A DNA stretch of 64,000 nt. It comes from Vreelandella azerica (lineage in GTDB: Bacteria > Pseudomonadota > Gammaproteobacteria > Pseudomonadales > Halomonadaceae). The DNA is taken from contig NZ_JABFHI010000001.1 of the NCBI RefSeq assembly GCF_013112225.1, forward strand, positions 434,001 to 498,000, read 5' to 3'. How positions within the stretch are numbered: position 1 is the stretch's first letter; each line of letters starts with the position of its first letter. The notes under the pieces are model-generated. The model was not told the origin of the DNA and did no database searches. It saw nothing but the letters and a program-made list of their open reading frames with translations. Position numbers and translations under genes: made by a program. Shown piece after piece: positions 1 through 8,725 of the stretch.

Positions 1-137
1 TGATCCAGCCCGAGCTCTTTCATACTTTCGCGTAGCATGCGGGTCAACTGGCCAATACGTTGAATGACCTCTTCGCCGCTCTGGTCATCAAGCACCGATG
101 GCATGGTGCTGTTATGCGCATCTTGTGAATGGGCCAT
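1..137 (-). CDS. cheZ: Protein phosphatase CheZ, N-terminal fragment (cut by window edge)
   Basis: Only the first 45 codons are present; the gene runs off the left edge. The visible protein contains IGQLTRMLRESMKELGLDQ, which closely matches the N-terminal helix of CheZ (E. coli IGSLTRMLRDSLRELGLDQ). CheZ dephosphorylates phospho-CheY and ends the tumble signal in chemotaxis. The ATG at 137 is the first methionine in frame. No other chemotaxis gene is visible because the rest of the presumed operon lies outside the window. The assignment rests on this short conserved stretch only. Confidence 0.72.
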   Translation of the reverse strand, partial: MAHSQDAHNSTMPSVLDDQSGEEVIQRIGQLTRMLRESMKELGLD

Positions 138-281
138 AATTTGTTACCTGCTGCTTAACATTTAGGTGTTTGCCTATCATGCCCGATAAACAGGGGCTTG
201 CCTACATAAGGTGTTGAGCCGGTTATATTGATCGTTAAGTTATGCTTTCAAACCGCGTAAACTACCCGTTTTAGCGTTCCC

Positions 282-1130
282 ATGGATGCCTGTGTGAAAC
301 CTTCTGCAAACGCGTTTGAACTGTCCTCTGACGGTGACCGTTATTTTGATGGCCTGGCCGACAAGTTTTCCCGTTCACTTTATAATGCCCCGCGTGGGGA
401 GCTACGCCTGGCGCTACTGGATGCCTTGCTGCCTGATATGTTGACTGCTTTACACACTGATGCGCCGCAACTTCCTGCAGAATCCAACACTGTTCTGGAT
501 GTGGGCGGTGGGCTTGGCCAGCAGGCGCTATGGTTTGCACAACGCGGCTTTCAGGTCACCCTGACGGAGCCCTCCCGCGATATGCTGGCGCATGCCGAAA
601 AAGCGCTTCAGGCCGAGCCTGAACTGGCTGAACGTGTGCGCTGTTACCCGCTGGCGCTGCAACACTTGCCTGATACCTTGTCTGGCCCCTGGCGGCTGAT
701 TGTTTGCCATGCGGTGCTGGAATGGTTGGGTAACCCCCGCCAGGCGCTGGGCCAGCTAAGCCAACTGCTGGCACCAGGAGGCGAGCTCAGCCTGATGGTT
801 TTCAACCGTGATGCGCTGCGCTTTTCCAACGTGGTGAAAGGCAATCTGCAAAAAGCCCAGCAGGATCGGTTGGAAGGGTTCGGCCTGGGTCAGCGGCTAA
901 CGCCGATATCTCCGTTGACCCACGCCCAGATAGAGGCCTGGAGCCAGGAAAACGGGCTGGAAATCCGTCAGGTTGCGGGCATCCGGATTTTTCAGGACTA
1001 CCTGCGCCAGCCGCCTCAGGATGCTGCCGAACAGGAACGCCTAGTGGCACTGGAAAAGCAGTTCTGCCGCACCGAACCCCATTGGCGTCTGGCGCGCTAC
1101 CTGCTTTATACCCTGGTCAAAGCGACCTGA
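282..1130 (+). CDS. cmoM: tRNA 5-carboxymethoxyuridine methyltransferase CmoM
   Basis: Class I SAM-dependent methyltransferase of 282 residues. Motif I is VLDVGGGLGQ at residues 71-80 and HAVLEWL lies near residue 143. The N-terminal KFSRSLYNAPRGELR and the C-terminal IFQDYLRQ and FCRTEP segments are CmoM (formerly SmtA) signatures and separate it from generic methyltransferases. CmoM methylates the cmo5U34 wobble base to mcmo5U34 in certain tRNAs. It acts downstream of CmoA and CmoB, both encoded about 6.5 kb away in this window. No strong Shine-Dalgarno precedes the ATG, so the exact start is uncertain. The gene is divergent from cheZ and followed by rsmC in the same orientation. Confidence 0.88.
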   Translation: MDACVKPSANAFELSSDGDRYFDGLADKFSRSLYNAPRGELRLALLDALLPDMLTALHTDAPQLPAESNTVLDVGGGLGQQALWFAQRGFQVTLTEPSRDMLAHAEKALQAEPELAERVRCYPLALQHLPDTLSGPWRLIVCHAVLEWLGNPRQALGQLSQLLAPGGELSLMVFNRDALRFSNVVKGNLQKAQQDRLEGFGLGQRLTPISPLTHAQIEAWSQENGLEIRQVAGIRIFQDYLRQPPQDAAEQERLVALEKQFCRTEPHWRLARYLLYTLVKAT

Positions 1131-1169
1131 ACGTCGGCGATACTCAATCATACCCATAGAGATGACACC

Positions 1170-2188
1170 ATGAAGGCACAGACACCTGCCTGCCAGTTAC
1201 TGCAACGCTATCACCCCTCGTCTGGCCCCAATGCACCGGTTGTTGCCGTCGCACCCCCGTGGATGACTGGCTGGCGGCTCAGTTGCAGGGCGTGGTAAGT
1301 GCCGATCACAGTATTTTGCATGCCTACCGGCAGCGGGGCATTACCGCCGTTTCGCCCATGGAGGATGACAAAATGACAACACCCACGGGCTGGGTATTAT
1401 TCTGGCCGAAAACCCACCAGCTAGGTATCTGGTGGTTAACCTGGCTGTGCGAGCAGTTGCCGCCGGGCACGCCGTTGGAGGTCGTAGGTGAACATAACGG
1501 CGGTATCAAGCGCGTACCCAAAGTGCTGGAAGCGCTGGGTTTGCCGTGTGACAAGCTGGACAACGCGCGGCGCTGTTCCTTGTTTGCCACCCAGACCCAG
1601 GCCTTGCCTACGGCCAGCGCCGCTGCCTGGCAAACCTTCAATCTGCGCGATATGCAGTTGCATAGCCACCCTGGGGTCTTTGGCCACGGCAAGCTGGATG
1701 AAGGCACCGCGCTTTTGCTGGATACGCTGGAACGCCAGCTACAAGCAAACAAATTGCCCGGCACACTGCCAAGATGCCTGGATATCGGTTGCGGTGATGG
1801 CATTATCAGCACCTGGCTGGCTGAGCGCAGCCAAGAGGTAACCGCCGTCGATATCAATGCCTTCGCCCTTGAAGCCTGTCGTCGAACGCTGGCCGCCAAC
1901 CAGCTGACTGCCCGCGTGCTGGCCAGTGATGTGTATTCAGCCCTGGGCGATGAACAGTTTGATCTGATTATCAGTAACCCGCCGTTTCATCAGGAGCGGG
2001 ATATTCACTACGGGGCAGCAGGTCAGCTGATACGTGAGGCGCCGACGCATCTGGCGCGGGGAGGGCAGTTGATCCTGGTGGCTAACGCCTTCTTACCCTA
2101 TGCAGATCATTTGGAGGCCACCTTCGGCAGCTTTGAGGTTCTGGCAGATAACCGCCGCTTTAAAGTCTATCGGGCGGGTGTGCGGTAG
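1170..2188 (+). CDS. rsmC: 16S rRNA (guanine-1207-N2)-methyltransferase RsmC, frameshifted in this sequence
   Basis: RsmC methylates G1207 of 16S rRNA in the 30S subunit. The protein has the duplicated methyltransferase architecture. The C-terminal catalytic half carries the SAM motif CLDIGCGDGIIS and the amino-methyltransferase motif NPPFH, and the N-terminal half is degenerate. From the ATG at 1170 the frame reads 30 codons (MKAQTPACQLLQRYHPSS onward). It then shifts at the C5 run at 1254-1258, where one extra C rejoins it to the main frame (VDDWLAAQL). The restored length of about 340 residues is normal for RsmC. The 3' end overlaps the convergent greB gene by 22 bp. The lesion fits the one-base deletion pattern seen across the window. 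Confidence 0.88.
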
Positions 2189-2691
2189 TGAATGGAGGTA
2201 ATCAGGTAGGTGGTCTCACCGCCTGGTGTCTTGACGCTGACCTCATCGTCAAGCTCTTTACCCAGTAGCGCCTTGGCCAAGGGGGCATCTACGCTGATCC
2301 AGCGCTGCTGGGTGTCGATTTCATCATGGCCGACAATGCGTATAGCGATTTCTTCGCCATCCTCACCTTCCAGTTCCACAAAGGCACCGAAGAACACCTT
2401 ATCGGTATTGGCGGGCAAGCGGTCAACTACCTGCAGTTCATCCAGGCGCTTGGTCAGATAGCCAATCCGCGCAATCACCCGGTTCAGCTCTTTTTTGTTG
2501 TAGGTGTAATCAGCGTTTTCCGAACGATCGCCCAGGGCGGCCGCTTCCCCAACCTTGGCAGATAGTGCCGGACGTTTGACCCGCACAAGATGATCCAGTA
2601 TGCCGCGCAGCCGTTGAGCACCTGCCGGCGTGATAAGGTTGCTTTTCGGCTCTTGGCGTGGGTCTTTTGCCGGGTCGCGCCAGCGGGTCAT
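2167..2691 (-). CDS. greB: Transcription elongation factor GreB
   Basis: GreB stimulates RNA cleavage by backtracked RNA polymerase. The coiled-coil N-terminal region contains the family signature LGDRSENADYTYNKK, whose acidic tip residues act in the polymerase secondary channel. The C-terminal FKBP-like domain includes KVFFGAFVELE and RIVGHDEID. YTYNKK and KVFFGA place it with GreB rather than GreA. The start at 2691 (MTRWRDPAKD) follows AGGAAT closely; an upstream ATG at 2706 is possible. It carries about 15 extra N-terminal residues compared with E. coli GreB. The stop lies inside the 3' end of rsmC, so the two genes converge with overlap. Confidence 0.92.
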   Translation of the reverse strand: MTRWRDPAKDPRQEPKSNLITPAGAQRLRGILDHLVRVKRPALSAKVGEAAALGDRSENADYTYNKKELNRVIARIGYLTKRLDELQVVDRLPANTDKVFFGAFVELEGEDGEEIAIRIVGHDEIDTQQRWISVDAPLAKALLGKELDDEVSVKTPGGETTYLITSIHYRTPAR

Positions 2692-2964
2692 ATTCCTGCC
2701 TTTCATCGGATATGCGGCTCCATGTTGAGATGTCTGGGGTCAATACCTGTGTCTATATCGACGGGGTCTACCAGCATACGCTAGTCAATCTGTTAAATCC
2801 CTTTTCAACAGACTGCCACGGATACGTCTGTCCACACCACCTCATCATTCTGCCTAGCGTATCATTCAAACGTTCGTTACATTGGTAGTCCGGTTGGCGG
2901 ATTCAGCTATGGCTAGCCGTATAACGCAATAACAATTCCAACCAGTATTCATTGGGAGTCGCCC

Positions 2965-3619
2965 ATGCAAGTATCCAAAAAATGGTCACCAAGACGTTCA
3001 GCCTGGCGCTGTTGAGTGCCGCTGTTTGCGTTGCTTCGTTATCGGCCAGTGCCTACCAGGACGCGCTTTTTCACTGCAGAACCGTTGGGAAAACACAGTG
3101 ACACAAATGCCCGCCAGTCAGCGTGAAGGCGCCTTGAAAGCGCTGGCAGGGGAGGCTGAAGCCTTGGCCGGGCAGCATGCCGATGAAGCCGATGTGCTGG
3201 TGTGGCAGGGCATTGTGCTGGCCGCCTACGCCCGCGAGCGCGGTGGCCTGGGCGCGCTAGGCGATGCCAAGGCCGCCCGGGATGTGCTGGAGCGGGCCAT
3301 CACCATTGACCCCGAAGGTTATCAAGGCTCAGCCTATGTCACCCTGGGCGCGCTGTACGACCGTGTACCCGGTGGCCTCATCGGCTTTGGGGATAGCGAC
3401 AAGGCGGAGCAGATGTTTCAGCGCGCCCTGGAAATCCGCCCGGCGGGGATAGATGTTAATTATTACTATGCCGCCTTTCTGGCCGAGGAAGGCAACACCC
3501 AGGCAGCGCGTGAGTATGCTCAGCGGGCGCTGGAGGGAGATGTGCGCCAAGGGCGTGAAGCGTCAGATGCGGCATTGCGCCAAGACGCGCAACTACTGCT
3601 TGAACAGCTGTCATCCTGA
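2965..3619 (+). CDS. Exported tetratricopeptide-repeat protein, frameshifted in this sequence
   Basis: The reconstructed protein begins MQVSKKMVTKTFSLALLSAA and ends its signal peptide near SLSASA. A helical TPR-type region follows, with repeats such as AARDVLERAITIDPEGYQGS and KAEQMFQRALEIRPAG. It should therefore be a periplasmic scaffold protein of about 217 residues. Two one-base losses interrupt it: one in the A6 run at 2977-2982, just after the start, and one in the T5 run at 3067-3071, after the signal peptide. The start at 2965 has GGGAG upstream. If the first lesion is not real, ATG 2982 is the alternative start. The binding partner is unknown and the neighbours greB and nudF give no clue. 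Confidence 0.7.
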
Positions 3620-3632
3620 TCAATAGGCACAG

Positions 3633-3659
3633 CACGCAGGCAATGATACTGCCTGCGTG
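3633..3659. terminator. Perfect hairpin after the TPR gene
   Basis: A 10-bp perfect inverted repeat, CACGCAGGCA and TGCCTGCGTG, flanks a 7-nt loop 14 bp past the TPR stop codon. There is no T tract after it, so it is either a weak or factor-assisted terminator or an mRNA 3'-end stabiliser. Confidence 0.5.
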
Positions 3660-3765
3660 ATAGCGTCTGCCTTGTAAGGCGATAGTCTCTGTTTGCTGCA
3701 GGTAAATTGGCATTACCGATAACAAGTCTTGATAATGGGGTAACGTTTTTTATCAGGAGTGACCC

Positions 3766-4434
3766 ATGGACGCCGAGTCCCCTGCACCAGATTCATCTTC
3801 TTCAGCGTCGCCTGCGTTTACGGGTGAGGACGTTGAGCTGATTTCCCGAGATGTGCTACAGCAAGGTTTTTTCCGCCTCGAAGCCATTACCCTGCGCCAT
3901 CGCCTGTTTGAGGGCGGCTGGAGCGAGCCCATGCGCCGTGAAGTCCATATGCGCAAGGATGCAGTGGGGGTGCTGCTTTACGATGTGGTTAGCGATGCGC
4001 TGGTATTTGTCGAGCAATTCAGGGCAGGGGCGGTAGATGACCCTTTGACACCATGGAAGCTGGAGTTTGTCGCTGGCCTGGTAGAAGAGGGCGAAACCCT
4101 TGAGAACGTCGCTCGCCGTGAAGCACAGGAAGAGGCGGGCTGCCAGGTCACCGAGCTCAAGCATTTGCACACCTATTACCCAAGCCCTGGGGCCTGCAAC
4201 GAGCGTGTGACCCTGTTCTGTGGCCTGATTGATAGCCAGGGCATGGGCGGTATCCACGGCCTGGACGAGGAACATGAAGATATCCGGGTGCATGTGGTCA
4301 GTTTCCATGATGCCTGGGAACTGATGATGCAGGGGCGGCTCGATAACGCCATGAGCCTGATTGGCATGCACTGGCTGGCAAGCCAGCGAGCGTCGCTGCG
4401 TGCCTTGCCGGATAATACGCCGCGCTTTCGTTGA
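3766..4434 (+). CDS. nudF: ADP-ribose pyrophosphatase NudF (Nudix hydrolase)
   Basis: This is a Nudix hydrolase predicted to cleave ADP-ribose to AMP and ribose 5-phosphate. The complete Nudix box starts at G104 and runs through E110 to the REAQEEAG core at 118-125, which supplies the Mg2+-binding glutamates. Residues around 186-200, LIDSQGMGGIHGLDEEHEDI, resemble the ADP-ribose pyrophosphatase group. The ATG at 3766 follows CAGGAG with ideal spacing. The first 20 residues are Ser/Pro/Ala-rich and probably disordered. It starts the nudF-yqiB-cpdA order known from E. coli, which supports the assignment. Confidence 0.9.
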   Translation: MDAESPAPDSSSSASPAFTGEDVELISRDVLQQGFFRLEAITLRHRLFEGGWSEPMRREVHMRKDAVGVLLYDVVSDALVFVEQFRAGAVDDPLTPWKLEFVAGLVEEGETLENVARREAQEEAGCQVTELKHLHTYYPSPGACNERVTLFCGLIDSQGMGGIHGLDEEHEDIRVHVVSFHDAWELMMQGRLDNAMSLIGMHWLASQRASLRALPDNTPRFR

Positions 4435-4548
4435 AACCGCTGTTTGAACGGAGAACCACAAACAGGCTAAAACGCATGTCTTCATGTACGTTCCAAGTAT
4501 GTTTTTTTAGGTATGTTTTAAGCTTGTGCTAAACGTCTGTACCCAAGA

Positions 4549-4594
4549 ATCGATCTTTAGATCATATGTTAAAGATCGGTGGTTAAAGATCGAT
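4549..4594. promoter_or_regulatory. Inverted and direct repeats upstream of yqiB (possible operator)
   Basis: ATCGATCTTTA at 4549-4559 is the exact reverse complement of TAAAGATCGAT at 4584-4594. A third copy, TAAAGATCG at 4570-4578, lies between them in the same orientation as the right arm, 14 bp away. The cluster ends 23 bp before the yqiB start codon, within an AT-rich 183-bp gap. The arrangement could bind a dimeric regulator near the promoter. No known regulator site was recognised. Confidence 0.4.
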
Positions 4595-4617
4595 TGTAAA
4601 AAGAATGGGAGCTCGCA

Positions 4618-5058
4618 ATGGTTCGAAACGCTTACGTTACTGACCTGAAATCCCTGCAAGGTGAATGCAGCGCAAATTACCTGCGCCTGATTCGGCTGGT
4701 GGGTGATATGGAGGAAGGCCAGCGTCGCGCCATTCAGCTGGGAGAACGGGGCGATAATGCCCTGCATCTGTATATCCATGAAAATGCGCCTTATACCACC
4801 ATGGTGCACGTTTCCCAGACGGGCCTGATGGATCATCTGCTGGAAAGCCCCAAGATGCGTGTTCACCTTTACCATGATGTGCGTATGGCGGAAGTGACCA
4901 ACTTTCAGCGCGAAAGGCATTTTCATGGCCGCTATCGCTACCCCAATCCGCGTATGCACCAGCCGGATGAAAAACTTCAGCTCAATCGTTTTCTGGGCGA
5001 ATGGTTGGCCCACGGCCTTGCCCATGGGCGCAGCGAATACCTGCATGAAGTGCCTTGA
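4618..5058 (+). CDS. yqiB: YqiB-family protein (DUF1249)
   Basis: This 146-residue protein matches the YqiB/DUF1249 family. Its N-terminal DLKSLQGECSANYLRLIRL and C-terminal RYPNPRMHQPDEKLQLNRFL are characteristic. No catalytic motif or membrane segment is visible and the molecular function is unknown. GGGAG lies 7 nt before the ATG at 4618. The stop codon is 12 bp before cpdA, so the two are probably co-transcribed, as in E. coli where yqiB sits between nudF and cpdA. The preceding repeat cluster suggests a promoter directly in front of this gene rather than read-through from nudF. Confidence 0.87.
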   Translation: MVRNAYVTDLKSLQGECSANYLRLIRLVGDMEEGQRRAIQLGERGDNALHLYIHENAPYTTMVHVSQTGLMDHLLESPKMRVHLYHDVRMAEVTNFQRERHFHGRYRYPNPRMHQPDEKLQLNRFLGEWLAHGLAHGRSEYLHEVP

Positions 5059-5070
5059 GGAGCGTCACCA

Positions 5071-5805
5071 ATGCGTCTTGTACAGCTGACTGACCTGCAC
5101 CTGCATGCTGACCCTCTGGCCCGTTCACGGGCGGGGGTTCCCTATCGTCAGTTTCTGGCGGTGATGGACGCCATCAAGCAGGAAAAGCCTGATCTGGTCA
5201 TCGTGACTGGCGATATCAGCCAGGATGAATCGGCACAGGCCTACGCATTGGCGGTTGAACAGCTCAATCGTCTGGCTTGCCCCTGGCATTGGCTGCCGGG
5301 CAACCATGACCAGCGCCCCCTGATGGAAGCGGTTCATCCGCTGGCAGATGCGCTGATGCTGAATGAATGGCGGCTGCTGTTGCTGGATACCCAGGTGCCT
5401 GGCGAACCAGGCGGTGCCCTGGGAAGCGATAAGCTGGTGGCATTGGCAGCCCAGCTTGATCGACAGCTGGCACCGACAATAATTGCCATGCACCATCCGC
5501 CTGTAGAAGTGGGCGCTGCCTGGATGGATGCCATCAGCCTGGAAGACAAAGACGCTTTCTGGCAGCTGATTGGCCGCTATCCGCAGGTCAAAGTAGTACT
5601 GTTTGGCCATGCCCATCAGGCCTACGCGGAGGAAAAGGCGTTAAACGGCTTCAGCGTCAGTGTTTATGGCAGCCCCGCCACGGCCGATCAGTTTCTGCCC
5701 CATGCTGAGGCGTTTGCGGTGGATGAGGCCGCTCGCCCTGGCTACCGTGTGCTGGATATCCAAGGAACTGGCTGGCACACCCGTATTGAGCGGGTGACGT
5801 CATGA
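5071..5805 (+). CDS. cpdA: 3',5'-cyclic-AMP phosphodiesterase CpdA
   Basis: Calcineurin-like metallophosphoesterase. The five metal-binding blocks appear in order: TDLHLH near residue 7, GDISQD near 48, LPGNHD near 76, MHHPPV near 139 and FGHAHQ near 175. Class III phosphodiesterases of this type hydrolyse cAMP and so damp CRP signalling. AGGAG precedes the ATG at 5071. The gene lies 12 bp after yqiB, and its stop overlaps the start of the next gene by 4 bp (ATGA), which indicates translational coupling. The length of 244 residues is slightly shorter than E. coli CpdA. Confidence 0.88.
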   Translation: MRLVQLTDLHLHADPLARSRAGVPYRQFLAVMDAIKQEKPDLVIVTGDISQDESAQAYALAVEQLNRLACPWHWLPGNHDQRPLMEAVHPLADALMLNEWRLLLLDTQVPGEPGGALGSDKLVALAAQLDRQLAPTIIAMHHPPVEVGAAWMDAISLEDKDAFWQLIGRYPQVKVVLFGHAHQAYAEEKALNGFSVSVYGSPATADQFLPHAEAFAVDEAARPGYRVLDIQGTGWHTRIERVTS

Positions 5806-6475
5806 TCATTCTGCTGATTGCTTTTGTACTGGCCATTTTCGTGCTGCCCAACCTTTGGGCCAAGTGGGTGCTCAAGCGTCATGCCCGTGGGCGCGATGAT
5901 TACCCGGGAACCGGGGCGGAGCTGGCTGAGCATCTGCTGCGCCGCTTTAACGTCGAAGGGGTGAAGGTGGAGCGCACCGAGTACGGCGACCATTACGACC
6001 CGGAAGCCCGCACGGTAAGGCTGTCGGCGGATAATCATGACGGGCGCACCTTGACAGCGGTGACCGTGGCGGCTCATGAAGTTGGTCATGCCCTGCAGCA
6101 TCACCAGGGCTATGCACCGCTGCTGGCGCGCTCACGCCTGGTGCTGCTGGCGCAAAAGGCGGAAAAAGTGGGTGCTTTGCTGATGATGGCAGCCCCCTTC
6201 CTGTTTGTGTTGACCCGCCTGCCAGGTGGGTTGGCACTGGTGATTATCATGGCGGTGATCAGCTTTGGTACGGCGGCGGTGGTTCATCTGGTCACCCTGC
6301 CGGTGGAGTTTGATGCCAGCTTCAACCGCGCCTTGCCCATTCTGAAAGACTATGTGCCCCCAAAGATATGCAGGGTGCCCGCCATGTACTGACTGCCTGT
6401 GCGTTTACCTATGTGGCGGCTTCCCTGGCGAGTATTCTAAACTTGGGGCGCTGGCTGGTGATTCTGCGCCGTTAA
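5802..6475 (+). CDS. Neutral zinc metallopeptidase, YugP-like membrane protein, frameshifted near the 3' end
   Basis: The N-terminus is a membrane helix (residues 2-20). A zinc-binding HEVGH motif sits at 92-96 in the context VAAHEVGHALQH, followed by two or three hydrophobic segments. This matches the zinc_peptidase_2 (YugP) family of about 225 residues. The frame breaks at the C5 run 6357-6361. With one more C it continues YVPPKDMQGARHVLTACAFT to a stop at 6475, restoring the last membrane helix. The start overlaps the cpdA stop by 4 bp. Substrate unknown; a role in membrane or stress proteolysis is possible but not shown. Confidence 0.8.
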
Positions 6476-6477
6476 CG

Positions 6478-6509
6478 CCAGAAGACCGCCCAATTGGGCG
6501 GCCTTCTGG
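6478..6509. terminator. Long GC-rich hairpin between the zinc peptidase and glsB
   Basis: CCAGAAGACCGCCC and GGGCGGCCTTCTGG form a 13-14 bp stem with one bulged base around an AATT loop. It lies 2 bp after the peptidase stop and before the convergent glsB stop. There is no long T tract on either strand, but position and stability suit a shared terminator. Confidence 0.6.
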
Positions 6510-6532
6510 TTCATGACCTAGCCAATAGCTTA

Positions 6533-6781
6533 CTATTTCTTCACAAAACGATAAGCTGCCAACAAAATCAGTGCACCCACGATAGCGGTAATAAGGCTAC
6601 CAAAGCTCAAGGTGCCCACAGTGCCGAGGCCAATCAGTGATCCTACCCAGCCACCTACAAAAGAGCCGGCAATACCCAGCAAAATGGTGATAAAAAAACC
6701 ACCTGGATCTTTGCCAGGCATAATCATTTTAGCGATAACGCCAGCAATTAAGCCTAATAATATCCACGCAAGAAATCCCAC
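6533..6781 (-). CDS. GlsB/YeaQ/YmgE-family stress-response membrane protein
   Basis: Small (82 residues) hydrophobic protein with three predicted membrane segments at about 2-20, 29-49 and 56-78. Its Gly-rich pattern, LLGIAGSFVGGWVGSLIG, is typical of the transglycosylase-associated GlsB/YeaQ family. These proteins are linked to general or envelope stress, and their biochemical activity is unknown. The start is a GTG at 6781 preceded by AAGGAG at 7-nt spacing. It is monocistronic, between the zinc peptidase and cmoB. Confidence 0.88.
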   Translation of the reverse strand: MGFLAWILLGLIAGVIAKMIMPGKDPGGFFITILLGIAGSFVGGWVGSLIGLGTVGTLSFGSLITAIVGALILLAAYRFVKK

Positions 6782-6868
6782 CGTATGTCTCCTTAAATTT
6801 TGATCTATTTTAAATTAGAGTTTTGCGATAAAAGTATGACATAAGGCTTTCTGGTCATGTAACCCGTT

Positions 6869-7861
6869 TCAGGTGTCTCGATTGGCAAGAATTATTGCAC
6901 GCCTTGGCGCGGGATAACCTTCCCGGGTAAGCGAAGGGTCGTCAGGGTCAAGAAAATCTGCCAGGGATTGATACGTCATCCAATCGGTGGCGCGTTGCTC
7001 GTCCAGGGTAGTCACGGCTTCATCCACCACGCGGATATTGCTGAATCCGCAGCGCGAAAGCCAATGGCAAAGCGCTTGTGAAGAAGGCAGGAAATACACG
7101 TTGGGCATGGCCGCATAGCGCTCGCCGGGCATGAAGACAGTCTGTTCATCGCCTTCCACCACCAGGGTTTCCAATACCAGTTCGCCCCCTGGGGCCAAGG
7201 CCTCTTTCAACTGCTGCAAGTGCTCAAGGGGAGAGGGCCGGTGGTAGAGCACGCCCATGGAAAAGACCGTATCGAAAAAGCCCAGCCTGGCGGGCACGTC
7301 TTCAATACCGACCGGCAGAAAGTGGGTGCGCTGTTGATCAGCATCGCCCACAAAATGGCGCACTGCCTGAAACTGCCAATAAAAACGTGGTGACGGGTCG
7401 ATGACCAGGACAAAGTCTGCCCCGGCGCCGACCATACGCCAGGCATGGTAGCCGCTGCCACCGCCCACATCCAACACCTTGCGGTAGCTGAGTGGGGCAA
7501 GGTGAGGCGCCACCCGCTGCCATTTCCAGTCGGAGCGCCATTCGGTATCGATATCAATGCCGCCCAGCGAGTAGGGCCCTTTGCGCCAAGGCGCAAGCTT
7601 GCGCAGCAGATTGAAACACTGGCGTTGCTGGCTGTCGCTCAGAGCCATATCCACGCGGACGGTGTTCTGATCAAGATATACCTCGCGCTCTGCGGGCAAC
7701 GGCGGCAACTTGCGCACCGCCTTTTCCCACATGGGAAGATCCCCATGGCGCTGGCGATCCAGCCCCTTGGCCAGCTGTTCGGGCAGCAGGGCGAGCCATT
7801 CGGTTAATTCCTGGTCGAGAAACGCCTGATAAAGCACGCGGTGATCGTCGGCGAGGGGCAC
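6869..7861 (-). CDS. cmoB: tRNA U34 carboxymethyltransferase CmoB
   Basis: CmoB transfers the carboxymethyl group of carboxy-SAM to 5-hydroxyuridine 34, giving cmo5U in tRNAs. The SAM-fold motif KVLDVGGGSGYHAWRM is clear. WRKGPYSLGGIDIDTEWRSD and FSMGVLYHRPSPLEHL are hallmark CmoB segments. I place the start at the GTG at 7861: it follows the cmoA stop by one base and has AAGGAG upstream, which overlaps the end of cmoA. A start further upstream would overlap cmoA without a good ribosome site. The protein is about 330 residues, normal for the family. It forms a tight cmoA-cmoB operon. Confidence 0.94.
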   Translation of the reverse strand: MPLADDHRVLYQAFLDQELTEWLALLPEQLAKGLDRQRHGDLPMWEKAVRKLPPLPAEREVYLDQNTVRVDMALSDSQQRQCFNLLRKLAPWRKGPYSLGGIDIDTEWRSDWKWQRVAPHLAPLSYRKVLDVGGGSGYHAWRMVGAGADFVLVIDPSPRFYWQFQAVRHFVGDADQQRTHFLPVGIEDVPARLGFFDTVFSMGVLYHRPSPLEHLQQLKEALAPGGELVLETLVVEGDEQTVFMPGERYAAMPNVYFLPSSQALCHWLSRCGFSNIRVVDEAVTTLDEQRATDWMTYQSLADFLDPDDPSLTREGYPAPRRAIILANRDT

Positions 7862-7862
7862 C

Positions 7863-8606
7863 TTAGCTCTCCTTGAAGGCAATCAGTGAGGTAAAGTTCA
7901 GGTACTGAAACCAGGTCATTGAACGCGGAAAGCCTGCCTGGGCCAAACGGCCATGCAGGGCATCCAGAGTATCGGGAATCAACACGTTTTCCAGTGCGGT
8001 ACGTTTCTGGCTGATTTCCATCTCGCTGTAGCCGTTAGCGCGCTTGAAATCATGGTAGCGCTCGACGCGCCAGGCGTTATCGCGCTCATCGGCATCAATG
8101 GTTTTTTCGGACAGAATCAGCACGCCACCGGGTTCAAGGGCGTCATATAGCCTGGCCAGCAGGGCATCGCGGTCTTCAGGTGGCAAGAACTGCAGGGTGA
8201 AATTCAGGATGACCATGCCGGAGGGCTGATAGTCCAGCTGACGGATATCCGCTTCCATCACCTGCAGGCTATGCTGGGGGCATTCATCCGCAAAGGTTTG
8301 CTGGGCGCGTTCGACCATGGCGGGTGAAAGGTCGACCCCGGTATAGCGAAAGGCATCTTCCGGCAGAGCGCCCGCCAGAGCCAGGCCAGAGGCGCCCAGC
8401 GAGCAGCCCAGATCATAGACGTGGGCACCGTGGCGCAGATGACGCTGGGCAATCAGGCTGAGCATGCCAAGAATCTGACCGTAACCCGGCACCGAGCGGC
8501 GGATCATATCAGGAAAGCAGGCGACGACCTGCTCATCAAAGGAGAAACGCGCGACGCGATCCAGGGGTGTCGAAAAGATGGCGTCACGGTAAGATGCATC
8601 ACTCAT
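7863..8606 (-). CDS. cmoA: Carboxy-S-adenosyl-L-methionine synthase CmoA
   Basis: CmoA makes carboxy-SAM from SAM and prephenate for use by CmoB. The protein has 247 residues. VYDLGCSLGASGLAL is the SAM-binding loop. FSFDEQVVACFPDMIRRSVP and ILSEKTIDADERDNAWRVER are signature segments of the family. It is the first gene of the cmoA-cmoB pair; one base separates its stop from the cmoB start. It is divergent from pgi, with about 120 bp between the two start codons. Confidence 0.95.
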   Translation of the reverse strand: MSDASYRDAIFSTPLDRVARFSFDEQVVACFPDMIRRSVPGYGQILGMLSLIAQRHLRHGAHVYDLGCSLGASGLALAGALPEDAFRYTGVDLSPAMVERAQQTFADECPQHSLQVMEADIRQLDYQPSGMVILNFTLQFLPPEDRDALLARLYDALEPGGVLILSEKTIDADERDNAWRVERYHDFKRANGYSEMEISQKRTALENVLIPDTLDALHGRLAQAGFPRSMTWFQYLNFTSLIAFKES

Positions 8607-8725
8607 GGGCAGGCCGGTTTCATCGCAAATAGACAGCGTGGATAATCAATGGGCGCATAGTTTACGCTGCAAGCGCCACCCGGAACAGACCCCGCTGCAC
8701 CCAACATCGCCATAGGAGAGGGCCA

